DNA of 16,430 nucleotides from Streptomyces sp. NRRL WC-3618 (GCF_001280005.1 NZ_LGDW01000072.1:1-16430); one strand, 5' to 3'; shown: positions 7,697 through 14,924, counted from the first letter of the stretch. Notes: a model not told the origin generated them from the sequence alone. Translations and numbers: made by a program.

Positions 7697-9189
7697 ACCG
7701 CAGCACCATCTCCCTGATCGCCGGCACGGCCGCGCTCGCCGCCGTCACCGGGTTCGCCTCGCTGCACACACCGGAGGCGGCGGACGCGGGCACGGCCAAG
7801 GCGGCCGCCCAGCTGCCCGTGGAGCGCACGAGCCTGCTCTGCCCCGCTCCCAGTGCCTCCGACCTCGCGGAGACGACGTACACGTCCTTCACGCCCGTCA
7901 CGAAGGGCACCGGGAGTGACGGCAGGGCCGAACTGGCCGCCGCCACCGCGAAGTCGGCCGCCGGAGCCAAGGGCAACGGCAAGGGCAAGAAGGCGGCCAA
8001 GCCCGTCCTCACCCCCAAGGAGCCCGGCAAGCCGGTCGACGGGGACACCTCGGGCGCCGACGCTCCCGCGCTCGTCGGCACCGCCGAGGGGAAGTTCGCG
8101 CCGGGCTGGACCGTGCAGGAGACCACCGAGGTCGCCGCGGGCATCGGACGTGGCCTGCTGGGCGTCAACTGTGCCGTCCCGGACACCGACTTCTGGTTCC
8201 CGGGCGCCAGCACCGCGGCCGGCCGCACGGACTACGTCCACCTGACCAACCCCGACGACTCCGCCGCGGTCGTCGACATCGAGCTGTACGGCAAGGACGG
8301 CAGCCTCAAGTCCGAGGTGGGCGAGGGCATCGCGGTCCCGCCGCACGGCAGCGAGCCGATCCTGCTGTCCACGCTCACGGGCGGACCGCAGGCCGACCTC
8401 ACCGTGCACGTGAACGTGCGCAGCGGCCGGGTCGGCGCGGCCGTGCAGGCGCTGGACGCCAAGTCCGGCGGCGACTGGCTGACCGCGTCCACCGAACCGG
8501 CGGGCAGCCTGGTCCTGCCGGGCATCCCCAAGGACGCCACCGCCGTACGTCTGATCGCCTTCACGCCCAGCGACAGCGACGCCGACCTGAAGGTGCGCCT
8601 CGCCTCCCCGACCGGTCTGATCACCCCGGCCGGCAACGAGACGCTGCACATCAAGGCGGGCATGACGGCCGCCGTCGACCTCGGTGACCTCACGCGCGGC
8701 GAGGCCGGCTCCCTGGTGCTCACCCCGACCGACACCGCGGTGCCGTTCGTCGCCGCCCTCGAGGTCGTACGCGGCAAGGGCGCCAAGCAGGAGACCGCGT
8801 TCATCCCGGCCACGGCCCCGGTCACCGCGCGCGCGACGGTCGCCGGCAACACCGCCAGGGGCACCATCCTCTCCCTGACGGCCCCGGACGGCGCCGCCCA
8901 GGTCAAGGTCACCGCGTCCGCGGGCAGCGAGGGCGGTACGGCGGCCACGAAGACGTACACGATCAAGAGCGGCACCACCCAGGACGTCGAACTCCCCGTC
9001 CCGGCAGGCCTGAAGGGCACGTACGCGCTGACGGTCGAGCGGGTCTCCGGGGGAGCCGTCTACGCCTCCCGGACCCTCCTGGCACCGGCGGACGGCATCC
9101 CGGCGTTCACCGTCCAGACGCTGCCGGACGACCGGGGGACGGTGGCGGTGCCGGACGCGGAGCAGGACCTGTCGGTCCTGCAGAAGTGA
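7693..9189 (+). CDS. Secreted or membrane-anchored DUF5719-type protein of unknown function
   Basis: The protein is 498 aa. Residues 1-30 form a signal-peptide-like N-terminus (basic MNR, then a hydrophobic Ala/Leu/Ile core), so export is likely. A Lys/Gly-rich linker (about 91-115) separates it from a long region of beta-rich character with repeated short hydrophobic strands, resembling stacked immunoglobulin-like domains. The only two cysteines, C50 and C160, could form one disulfide outside the cell. I recall this family as DUF5719, regularly found beside the large GT2 protein in Streptomyces; no function is established. The GTG start at 7693 overlaps the glycosyltransferase stop (GTGA) and has GGGAG at 7682-7686. 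Tight coupling suggests a partner or accessory subunit of the glycosyltransferase. A hairpin at 9233-9256 follows the gene. Confidence 0.88.
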   Translation: MNRSTISLIAGTAALAAVTGFASLHTPEAADAGTAKAAAQLPVERTSLLCPAPSASDLAETTYTSFTPVTKGTGSDGRAELAAATAKSAAGAKGNGKGKKAAKPVLTPKEPGKPVDGDTSGADAPALVGTAEGKFAPGWTVQETTEVAAGIGRGLLGVNCAVPDTDFWFPGASTAAGRTDYVHLTNPDDSAAVVDIELYGKDGSLKSEVGEGIAVPPHGSEPILLSTLTGGPQADLTVHVNVRSGRVGAAVQALDAKSGGDWLTASTEPAGSLVLPGIPKDATAVRLIAFTPSDSDADLKVRLASPTGLITPAGNETLHIKAGMTAAVDLGDLTRGEAGSLVLTPTDTAVPFVAALEVVRGKGAKQETAFIPATAPVTARATVAGNTARGTILSLTAPDGAAQVKVTASAGSEGGTAATKTYTIKSGTTQDVELPVPAGLKGTYALTVERVSGGAVYASRTLLAPADGIPAFTVQTLPDDRGTVAVPDAEQDLSVLQK

Positions 9190-9232
9190 CCGACGTACAC
9201 AACCGACTACAGAACCGACGTGCAGAGGTGAT

Positions 9233-9256
9233 CGCCCCGGGAGGAGATCCGGGGCG
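9233..9256. terminator. Bidirectional hairpin between convergent genes
   Basis: CGCCCCGG (9233-9240) and CCGGGGCG (9249-9256) form a perfect 8-bp stem with an 8-base loop. It starts 43 bases after the DUF5719 stop and abuts the stop codon of the convergent zincin-like gene. No U-tract follows on either side, as is common in Streptomyces terminators. Confidence 0.6.
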
Positions 9257-9706
9257 TCATTCCTCGCCGTAGCGCGGATCCACGGTCTCCGGGGTGAGCC
9301 CCAGCAGCTCGGCGACCTGCTCGACCACGACCTCGTGGACCAGGGCCGCGCGTTCGTCGCGGCCCTTGGTCCGGATCTCGACCGGGCGGCGATAGACGAC
9401 CACGCGAGCGGGGTGACCCTCGTGGGCGGGAATCGTGCCCCCCAGGGGGACTGTTTCGTCGGCCCAGGACTCGGGCGGGCCTTCGAGGCGCGGCACTTCG
9501 AGGACGAGGAAGTCGATGTCCGAGAGCTGTGGCCATCGCCGCTCCAGCCGTTCCACGGAGTCCTGCACCAGATCCGCGAACGCCTCGGCGCGGCTCGCGG
9601 AGAGCGGAACCTGCGGGGGTGCCACGGGGCCACGCATGCCACGGCCGTGGCGATCACGGCGGCGGGGCCCGGGGCCTGCGGCGCGGGGCGGTACGGGGTT
9701 GTCCAT
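9257..9706 (-). CDS. Zincin-like metallopeptidase-family protein with degenerate active site
   Basis: A 149-aa protein of the small zincin-like family (PF06262 type, Rv3259-like in mycobacteria). The family pattern is visible: AEAFADLVQDSVERLERRWPQ (40-60) for the first helix, a proline/glycine-rich middle, RVVVYRRPVEI (101-111), then the helix that normally carries VVHExxHHxG. Here that helix reads ALVHEVVVEQVAELLGL (121-137). H124 and E125 are present, but the second histidine of HExxH is a valine (V128), so the usual zinc site is not formed. This looks like a non-catalytic member. The first 35 residues are Pro/Arg-rich and probably disordered. ATG at 9706 has no Shine-Dalgarno; AGCGTA on the plus strand at 9716-9721 reads as TACGCT, a -10-like box that would give a leaderless or nearly leaderless mRNA. 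A start at M24 is an alternative. It is divergent from the DUF3499-type gene. Confidence 0.85.
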   Translation of the reverse strand: MDNPVPPRAAGPGPRRRDRHGRGMRGPVAPPQVPLSASRAEAFADLVQDSVERLERRWPQLSDIDFLVLEVPRLEGPPESWADETVPLGGTIPAHEGHPARVVVYRRPVEIRTKGRDERAALVHEVVVEQVAELLGLTPETVDPRYGEE

Positions 9707-10068
9707 CACTGGCGAAGCGTAGTCCCCGTGACCCCCGCGCGGGTGCCGGGCACGCTGCGTCCGCGGGCGCCGACCAGGGCCGGACGGCCTGTCGGCGACA
9801 TGTCGCAGGATGACCATTCCAGCCAAGGTTGGGCTCGATTTCATATGCATCCCGGATCGTCGATGACCGTCGATCTCACGGCATTTGATGTGGTTTATGC
9901 CAAGTGGCGACTGGAGTGGGGGCGTTCGGTATCCCGGACCCCGGGGTCGCCGCAGGTCAGCGAGGTGTCCCAGAAGCCCCGTGTGGGCGGTTTCACACCA
10001 CGACACGGGAGAGTGGCCTGGTGGGGAGTCGTCGCGGCCCGCTCAAGAGTGCGGTACCGTCCAACGTC
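9707..10068. other. Divergent intergenic region between the zincin-like and DUF3499-type genes
   Basis: About 360 bases with no convincing gene. The centre (about 9815-9910) has lower GC than its flanks. CGTCGAT occurs twice within about 20 bases near 9857-9875. Minus-strand TACGCT (9721-9716) and plus-strand TACCGT (10055-10060) are -10-like boxes placed just before the two divergent starts. Nothing else is recognisable. Confidence 0.5.
10055..10060 (+). promoter_or_regulatory. Candidate -10 box for a leaderless DUF3499-type mRNA
   Basis: TACCGT fits TAnnnT and ends 9 bases before the GTG start at 10069, so transcription could begin at or next to the start codon. There is no Shine-Dalgarno sequence between them, which agrees with leaderless translation. 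No clear -35 box is seen. Confidence 0.35.
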
Positions 10069-10440
10069 GTGAGCCCTGTACGTCGCTGTTCGCGCACCGC
10101 TTGCGGCCGTCCCGCCGTCGCGACGCTGACGTACGTCTACGCCGACTCGACCGCGGTCCTCGGCCCCCTCGCCACCTACGCCGAACCCCACTGCTACGAC
10201 CTGTGCGCCGAGCACTCCGAGCGCCTCACCGCGCCGCGTGGCTGGGAGGTCGTCCGGCTTCTGGACAGCTCCGCTCCCGCACGGCCCAGCGGAGACGACC
10301 TGGAAGCGCTTGCCAACGCGGTCCGCGAAGCGGCCCGTCCACCGGAGCGGACCGCCGAAACCGGCGGAGCTCGCTTGGCGGACCCGCGCGAGGTCGCGCG
10401 ACGCGGGCACCTGCGGGTGCTGCGGTCCCCGGACAACTGA
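10069..10440 (+). CDS. DUF3499-type small zinc-ribbon protein
   Basis: A 123-aa protein beginning SPVRRCSRTACGRPAVATL after the GTG-encoded Met. Four cysteines fit a zinc ribbon: C7-x4-C12 and C42-x3-C46, with H41 and H49 flanking the second pair. The region between reads TYVYADSTAVLGPL. I recognise it as the actinobacterial DUF3499 family (Rv3258c in mycobacteria), conserved beside manB but without a known function. The last third is Arg/Ala/Pro-rich and probably flexible. GTG at 10069 is chosen because it starts just before the conserved CSRxxC motif and sits 9 bases after a -10-like box; in-frame sequence upstream looks non-coding. A cytoplasmic RNA- or protein-binding role is possible but unproven. 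The manB gene follows 118 bases later on the same strand. Confidence 0.85.
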   Translation: MSPVRRCSRTACGRPAVATLTYVYADSTAVLGPLATYAEPHCYDLCAEHSERLTAPRGWEVVRLLDSSAPARPSGDDLEALANAVREAARPPERTAETGGARLADPREVARRGHLRVLRSPDN

Positions 10441-10518
10441 GAAACCGCTTTCCGCGTCGCCAGGTAACGAGGACAAGAACAACGTCCAGGGCGCACGGGA
10501 GCTGTCGGTCCGGACGGG

Positions 10519-10552
10519 TACTTTGGGGCGACCGATAGGACTTTCCGGAGGG
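10519..10552 (+). promoter_or_regulatory. Possible manB -10 box and ribosome binding site
   Basis: TACTTT (10519-10524) fits the TAnnnT -10 pattern and would give a leader of about 28 bases. GGAGGG (10547-10552) is a strong ribosome site 6 bases before GTG at 10559 and decides that start. No good -35 box is present. Confidence 0.35.
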
Positions 10553-10558
10553 ACGGCC

Positions 10559-11926
10559 GTGTCTGCAGATCTGTCGCAGCTCGTGAAGGCGTACGACGTA
10601 CGTGGTGTGGTTCCGGACCAGTGGGACGAGCCGCTGGCGGAACTGTTCGGCGCCGCTTTCATCCAGGTGACCGGGGCGGACGCGATCGTGATCGGCCACG
10701 ACATGCGGCCCTCCTCCCCGGGCCTGTCACGCGCCTTCGCGCGCGGGGCGGCGGCATACGGCGTCGACGTGACCGAGATCGGCCTGTGCTCCACGGACCA
10801 GCTCTACTACGCGTCGGGCGCGTTCGACCTGCCCGGCGCCATGTTCACCGCCTCGCACAACCCGGCCCAGTACAACGGCATCAAGATGTGCCGGGCGGGC
10901 GCCGCACCGGTCGGTCAGGACACGGGCCTGACCGAGATCCGCGAACTGGTCGAGTCCTGGCTGGACTCGGGCACACCGGAGCCGCAGGCCGTGACCCCGG
11001 GAACGATCACGCGGCGGGACACGTTGGAGGACTACGCGGCACACCTCCGCTCGCTCGTCGACCTGACCTCCATCCGCCCCCTGAAGGTTGTCGTCGACGC
11101 GGGCAACGGCATGGGCGGCCACACCGTGCCCACGGTCCTGGCCGGTCTGCCCCTCACCGTCGTCCCCATGTACTTCGAGCTGGACGGCACGTTCCCGAAC
11201 CACGAGGCCAACCCGCTCGATCCGGCCAACATCGTGGACCTCCAGAAGCGGGTCCGCGAGGAGAACGCCGACCTCGGCATCGCCTTCGACGGTGACGCGG
11301 ACCGCTGCTTCGTGGTCGACGAACAGGGCGACCCGGTCTCGCCGTCGGTGATCACGGCTCTGGTGGCCTCCCGCGAATTGGCCCGCAACGGCGGCTCCGG
11401 GACGGTCATCCACAACCTGATCACGTCCTGGTCGGTCCCGGAGGTCGTCCGTGAACAGGGCGGCACACCCGTACGCACACGCGTGGGCCACTCCTTCATC
11501 AAGGCGGAGATGGCGCGCACGGGTGCGATCTTCGGCGGCGAACACTCCGCGCACTACTACTTCAAGGACTTCTGGAACGCGGACACCGGCATGCTGGCCG
11601 CCCTGCACGTCCTCGCCGCGCTCGGCGGCCAGAACGGCACCCTGTCGGCTCTCGTCGCCCAGTACGACCGGTACGTGGGCTCCGGCGAGATCAACTCCAC
11701 GGTGGACGACCAGACAGGCCGCCTGACCGCGATCAGGACGGCCTACGAGGCGCGCAACGGCATCGAACTAGACGACCTGGACGGCCTGACGGTCAAGTCG
11801 ACGGACTGGTGGTTCAACGTCCGCCCCTCCAACACGGAGCCCCTGCTACGCCTGAACGCGGAGGCAAGGGACGAGAAGACGATGCGCAAGGTACGGGACG
11901 AAGTCCTGAACATCATCCGAGACTGA
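10559..11926 (+). CDS. manB: Phosphomannomutase / phosphoglucomutase (ManB)
   Basis: A 455-aa alpha-D-phosphohexomutase that interconverts mannose-6-phosphate and mannose-1-phosphate, and often the glucose phosphates, in the cytoplasm on the route to GDP-mannose. All four active-site loops are present: TASHNP with phosphoserine S99; the metal loop FDGDADR with D244, D246 and D248; the sugar-binding loop GGEHS with E328 and S330; and the phosphate-binding loop RPSNTEP (422-428). Its length is normal for the family. The GTG start at 10559 has GGAGGG 6 bases upstream and gives the N-terminus SADLSQLVKAYDVRGV. Further upstream in-frame sequence overlaps the DUF3499-type gene and is not coding. 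The pathway partner manA lies 1.8 kb downstream. The mycobacterial orthologue (Rv3257c) is needed for lipomannan-type glycolipids. Confidence 0.96.
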   Translation: MSADLSQLVKAYDVRGVVPDQWDEPLAELFGAAFIQVTGADAIVIGHDMRPSSPGLSRAFARGAAAYGVDVTEIGLCSTDQLYYASGAFDLPGAMFTASHNPAQYNGIKMCRAGAAPVGQDTGLTEIRELVESWLDSGTPEPQAVTPGTITRRDTLEDYAAHLRSLVDLTSIRPLKVVVDAGNGMGGHTVPTVLAGLPLTVVPMYFELDGTFPNHEANPLDPANIVDLQKRVREENADLGIAFDGDADRCFVVDEQGDPVSPSVITALVASRELARNGGSGTVIHNLITSWSVPEVVREQGGTPVRTRVGHSFIKAEMARTGAIFGGEHSAHYYFKDFWNADTGMLAALHVLAALGGQNGTLSALVAQYDRYVGSGEINSTVDDQTGRLTAIRTAYEARNGIELDDLDGLTVKSTDWWFNVRPSNTEPLLRLNAEARDEKTMRKVRDEVLNIIRD

Positions 11927-11994
11927 CCCCCTTTCCGGGCCTTCTTTCCCGCCCACCGCCCCCGCTGTTTCTACTGCCCAGGCCCAGGCACCTC

Positions 11995-12030
11995 CAGCCC
12001 GTCGGGCGTTTGAGGACGAGGCTCGTTCAG
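11995..12030. repeat. Streptomyces intergenic 36-bp repeat, copy 1
   Basis: This unit matches the copy at 12096-12131 at 33 of 36 positions. Its core GGCGTTTGAGGAC is one I recognise as abundant in Streptomyces intergenic DNA. It lies about 70 bases after the manB stop. GGCT and AGCC at the 3' end can form a small hairpin. Confidence 0.65.
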
Positions 12031-12095
12031 CCCAGGTCGTGTGGGCCGCCCACCCACGCGTGCGCCGCATCTATCAAGCCCAGGCCCCAGCCTCT

Positions 12096-12131
12096 CAGCC
12101 CGTCCGGCGTTTGAGGACAAGGCCCGTTCAG
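12096..12131. repeat. Streptomyces intergenic 36-bp repeat, copy 2
   Basis: The second copy of the same unit, with its start 101 bases after that of copy 1 and in the same orientation. Unlike copy 1, it runs straight into the two hairpins at 12121-12163, which is the full form of the element as I recall it from Streptomyces genomes. Confidence 0.65.
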
Positions 12132-12163
12132 GGCCGGCAGGGGGGGCTGGGGGCGCAGCCCCC
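12121..12163 (+). terminator. Double hairpin at the end of the intergenic repeat
   Basis: Hairpin one pairs GGCCC (12121-12125) with GGGCC (12131-12135) around a 5-base loop. Hairpin two pairs GGGGGCT (12142-12148) with AGCCCCC (12157-12163) around an 8-base loop. It stands about 195 bases after manB and 130 bases before the Trm112-type gene. A terminator or mRNA-end stabiliser for manB is plausible; there is no U-tract. Confidence 0.45.
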
Positions 12164-12293
12164 GGGATGGGACCGGTAAGGGCGGCGGGGGCGAAACAAC
12201 CCGGCGTTCACCCACCCCACCACGCCCGCCACCCCGCCCCCCACGGCGGTACCCTGACCAGGCCACATCAGCCCACCCCCGAAGGGACACCTC

Positions 12294-12464
12294 ATGCCGC
12301 TCGAAGCCGGCCTCCTGGAGATCCTCGCCTGCCCGGCCTGCCACGCTCCCCTCAAGGAGCAGGAAACCGAGCTGATCTGCACAGGCCAGGACTGCGGCCT
12401 GGCGTACCCCGTCCGGGACGGAATCCCCGTACTGCTCGTCGACGAGGCCCGCCACCCCGCGTAG
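12294..12464 (+). CDS. Trm112-family zinc mini-protein
   Basis: A 56-aa protein with the Trm112/YcaR-type zinc ribbon: CPAC (C13, C16) and C29/C34, ending in the family signature [11 protein letters not shown] (38-48). In eukaryotes and archaea Trm112 activates methyltransferases; bacterial single-domain members are poorly understood, although some work on rRNA or tRNA methyltransferases or assist neighbouring enzymes. ATG at 12294 is preceded by GAAGGGA at 12281-12287, 6 bases away. TACCCT at 12250-12255 could be a -10 box, giving a leader of about 32 bases. It is followed after 29 bases by the SIS-domain gene, so the two probably share an mRNA. No methyltransferase gene is in the window. 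Confidence 0.9.
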   Translation: MPLEAGLLEILACPACHAPLKEQETELICTGQDCGLAYPVRDGIPVLLVDEARHPA

Positions 12465-12493
12465 TCCCGCCCAGGCGATCGGAGGTGCCACCC

Positions 12494-13633
12494 ATGCTCG
12501 ACGAGTCGCTGCTCGACGCCCCCGAGGCGTTGGCGGACGCAGACCACCGCAACCTCCTCCGCGGCGCGGCTGAAGCAGGCGCCCGCGTCCGCACAGCCGC
12601 CCGGCACGCGGCCGAGGCAGGCATCAACGACCTGAAACCGGACGGCCGCCCCCGCGCTGTCCTGATCGCGGGCCCCGGCGCCGCCGCGACCTGCGTCGCC
12701 GACCTCCTCGGTACCCTCGCCGGCGCGACCACCCCCGTCACCCGCCTGGCCCCCACCGGCGTCGCCCCCGCGGCAGGCGCCCTGCGCTGGGAGCTGCCGG
12801 GCTGGGCCGGCTCCGTGGACCTGCTCCTGATCGCCACCCCCGACGGCACCGAACCGGGCCTGTCCCTGCTCGCCGAGCAGGCCTACCGCCGCGGCTGCAC
12901 GGTCGTCGCCGTCGCGCCCGCGGCCACCCCGCTCACCGAGACGGTGCAGGGCGCGGCCCACGGCCTGTTCGTACCGATGGCGACAGCCCCGTACGAACAG
13001 GAGGAGACGGACCTGCCGCTCGCCGCGTCCGCCCCCGGCGTCCTGTGGGCACTGCTCACCCCGCTGCTCGCCCTCCTGCACCGCACCGGCCTGCTCACAG
13101 CCCCGCCGGACGCGCTGGAGAAGGTCGCCGACCGTCTCGACCGCATCGCCGAACGATGCGGCCCGGCCATCGCGACGTACAGCAATCCGGCCAAGACCCT
13201 CGCCGTGGAACTCGTGGACACCCTCCCGGTGATCTGGACGGAGGGCACGTCGGCCGGACCGGCGGGCCGCCGATTCGCCGCCGCCCTCGCCGAACTCGCC
13301 GGCCGCCCCGCGCTGGCCGCCGAACTCCCCGAGGCACTGGCCGCGCACGGCGCCCTCCTCGCGAGCCGGCTCGCCGCGGGAGCCGACCCCGACGACTTCT
13401 TCCGCGACCGGGTCAACGAGGCTCCCGCCCTGCACGCACGCGTGGTCCTGCTCCGCGACCGTCCGACGGGCGGCCTCAGCGCCGCCCCCGCCGCCCGCGA
13501 ACTCGCCCTCGGTCACGACACGGCGGTCAGCGAGCTCGAACCGGAGGACGGCGCCGAACTGGAGTCCCTGGCGGAACTGATCGCCACCACGGACTTCGCA
13601 GCGGTCTACCTGGCGCTCACAGCCGGGTCTTGA
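12494..13633 (+). CDS. SIS-domain / phosphoglucose-phosphomannose isomerase-like protein
   Basis: A 379-aa protein of the actinobacterial TobH/Rv3256c type. Two SIS-like sugar-phosphate-binding halves are suggested by AVLIAGPGAAATCVADLLG (55-73) with GCTVVAVAPAATPLTE (134-149), and by the C-terminal NPAKTLAVELVDTLPVIWTEG (231-251). The latter resembles the C-terminal domain of archaeal bifunctional PGI/PMI enzymes. R259/R260 and E267 could correspond to conserved catalytic-region residues there, but the usual catalytic histidine context is not clear, so activity is uncertain. The start is ATG at 12494 with GGAGGTG at 12481-12487; the open frame continues upstream but overlaps the Trm112-type gene and repeat DNA. 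Lying between manB and manA, it may isomerise fructose-6-phosphate and mannose-6-phosphate, or regulate that step. Confidence 0.85.
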   Translation: MLDESLLDAPEALADADHRNLLRGAAEAGARVRTAARHAAEAGINDLKPDGRPRAVLIAGPGAAATCVADLLGTLAGATTPVTRLAPTGVAPAAGALRWELPGWAGSVDLLLIATPDGTEPGLSLLAEQAYRRGCTVVAVAPAATPLTETVQGAAHGLFVPMATAPYEQEETDLPLAASAPGVLWALLTPLLALLHRTGLLTAPPDALEKVADRLDRIAERCGPAIATYSNPAKTLAVELVDTLPVIWTEGTSAGPAGRRFAAALAELAGRPALAAELPEALAAHGALLASRLAAGADPDDFFRDRVNEAPALHARVVLLRDRPTGGLSAAPAARELALGHDTAVSELEPEDGAELESLAELIATTDFAAVYLALTAGS

Positions 13634-13732
13634 CGAAGAACCGCCGAGACAGAACCCGGACCCCGAACACCGAACCCCTTCCCCCCGACCGCCTGCCCCC
13701 TGATCCCTCAATCTGCACGCAGAAAGACCGGT
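13634..13732 (+). other. C-rich, G-poor spacer ahead of manA
   Basis: Ninety-nine bases, strongly biased to C over G on the coding strand, especially 13655-13712. No hairpin or promoter box is convincing. AGAAAG (13721-13726) is a weak ribosome site 6 bases before the manA ATG. The composition resembles Rho-loading sequence. Confidence 0.3.
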
Positions 13733-14884
13733 ATGGACCGCCTCGACAACACCATCCGCCCCTACGCCTGGGGATCCGCCACCGCCATCCCGGCGCTCCT
13801 TGGTACCGAGCCGACCGGTGAACCGCAGGCGGAGATGTGGATGGGCGCCCACCCGGGCGCCCCCTCGCGCACCGGACGCGGCACGCTCGTCGAGGTCATC
13901 GACGCGGACCCGCAGGGTGAACTCGGCGCGGCGGCCGTCGCCAAATTCGGCCCCCGCCTGCCCTTCCTCCTCAAGATCCTCGCGGCCGGCGGCCCCCTCT
14001 CCCTCCAGGTGCACCCCAACCTCGCCCAGGCGAAGGAGGGTTACGACGACGAGGAGAACCGCGGGATCCCGGTGGACGCCGGACACCGCAACTACAAGGA
14101 CGCCAACCACAAGCCCGAACTGATCTGCGCCCTCACCGAGTTCGACGGTCTGTGCGGTTTCCGCGAGCCTTCGAAGGCCGCCGATCTCCTCGCGGGCCTG
14201 GACGTCGACTCCCTCAAGCCGTACGTCGACCTGCTGCGCGCCCACCCCGAGGAGGCGGCGCTGCGCGAGGTCCTGACGGCCGTACTCAGCGCGGACCGCG
14301 AGGACATGGCCCGCACGGTCACCGAGGCCGCGACCGCCTGCGCCCGCCTCGGCGGCGACTACGCCCCCTATGCGGACATCGCCCACCACTATCCCGGCGA
14401 CCCGGGCGTCATCGCCGCGATGCTCCTGAACCACGTCCGACTCCAGCCCGGTGAGGCCCTGTTCCTCGGCGCGGGGATCCCGCACGCCTACCTCAACGGC
14501 CTCGGCGTCGAGATCATGGCCAACTCCGACAACGTCCTGCGCTGCGGCCTGACCCCCAAGCACGTCGACGTCCCCGAACTCCTACGCGTCGTCCGCTTCG
14601 AGGCGAGCGACCCCGGCGTACTGCGCCCGGAGGCCGCCGCCGACGGCGAGGAGGTCTACGACACCCCCATCGACGAGTTCCGCCTGTCCCGGTACGTCCT
14701 CGCGCAGACCGCGCCCGCCCGCGACCTCACCCTCCCTACCCCGCAGATCCTGCTCTGCACGGCAGGCTCGGTCCGCGCCGGAGACATCGAACTCGCCCCC
14801 GGCCAGTCGGTCTTCGTACCGGCGAACGAAAAGGCCGAAGTCTCCGGCCCCGGCACGGTCTTCCGGGCGACGGTCGTCGTCTGA
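13733..14884 (+). CDS. manA: Mannose-6-phosphate isomerase, class I (ManA)
   Basis: A 383-aa type I phosphomannose isomerase, a cupin-fold zinc enzyme that converts fructose-6-phosphate to mannose-6-phosphate. Zinc ligands are visible: Q92 and H94 in LSLQVHPN, E129 in NHKPEL, and H251 in GAGIPHAYLNG. The catalytic arginine fits R270 in NSDNVLRCGLTPKHVD. The N-terminus MDRLDNTIRPYAWGS is the family's usual opening, which supports ATG at 13733 despite a weak ribosome site. Length is normal. It follows the SIS gene by 99 bases and is followed by a strong hairpin at 14904-14924, so it likely ends this transcription unit. Together with manB it supplies mannose-1-phosphate. Confidence 0.96.
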   Translation: MDRLDNTIRPYAWGSATAIPALLGTEPTGEPQAEMWMGAHPGAPSRTGRGTLVEVIDADPQGELGAAAVAKFGPRLPFLLKILAAGGPLSLQVHPNLAQAKEGYDDEENRGIPVDAGHRNYKDANHKPELICALTEFDGLCGFREPSKAADLLAGLDVDSLKPYVDLLRAHPEEAALREVLTAVLSADREDMARTVTEAATACARLGGDYAPYADIAHHYPGDPGVIAAMLLNHVRLQPGEALFLGAGIPHAYLNGLGVEIMANSDNVLRCGLTPKHVDVPELLRVVRFEASDPGVLRPEAAADGEEVYDTPIDEFRLSRYVLAQTAPARDLTLPTPQILLCTAGSVRAGDIELAPGQSVFVPANEKAEVSGPGTVFRATVVV

Positions 14885-14903
14885 CATCGCCCGCAGACAC
14901 GAT

Positions 14904-14924
14904 GGCCCGGAGACTGTCCGGGCC
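14904..14924 (+). terminator. Strong hairpin after manA
   Basis: GGCCCGGA (14904-14911) and TCCGGGCC (14917-14924) form a perfect 8-bp stem with a 5-base loop. Pairing can continue outward with one bulge (ATGG against CCAT). It starts 19 bases after the manA stop. No U-tract follows. Confidence 0.65.

Noticed and set aside
9410..9430. HEGH in the zincin-like protein (residues 95-98) as a metal site
   Set aside because: The spacing is HExH rather than HExxH and it lies in a loop before the beta-strand RVVVY, not in the catalytic helix.
12128..14563. An 811-codon open frame on the minus strand opposite the Trm112, SIS and manA genes
   Set aside because: It is the usual antisense open frame of GC-rich coding DNA; its translation is low-complexity Gly/Arg/Glu/Val and matches no family, while the plus strand holds three recognisable genes.
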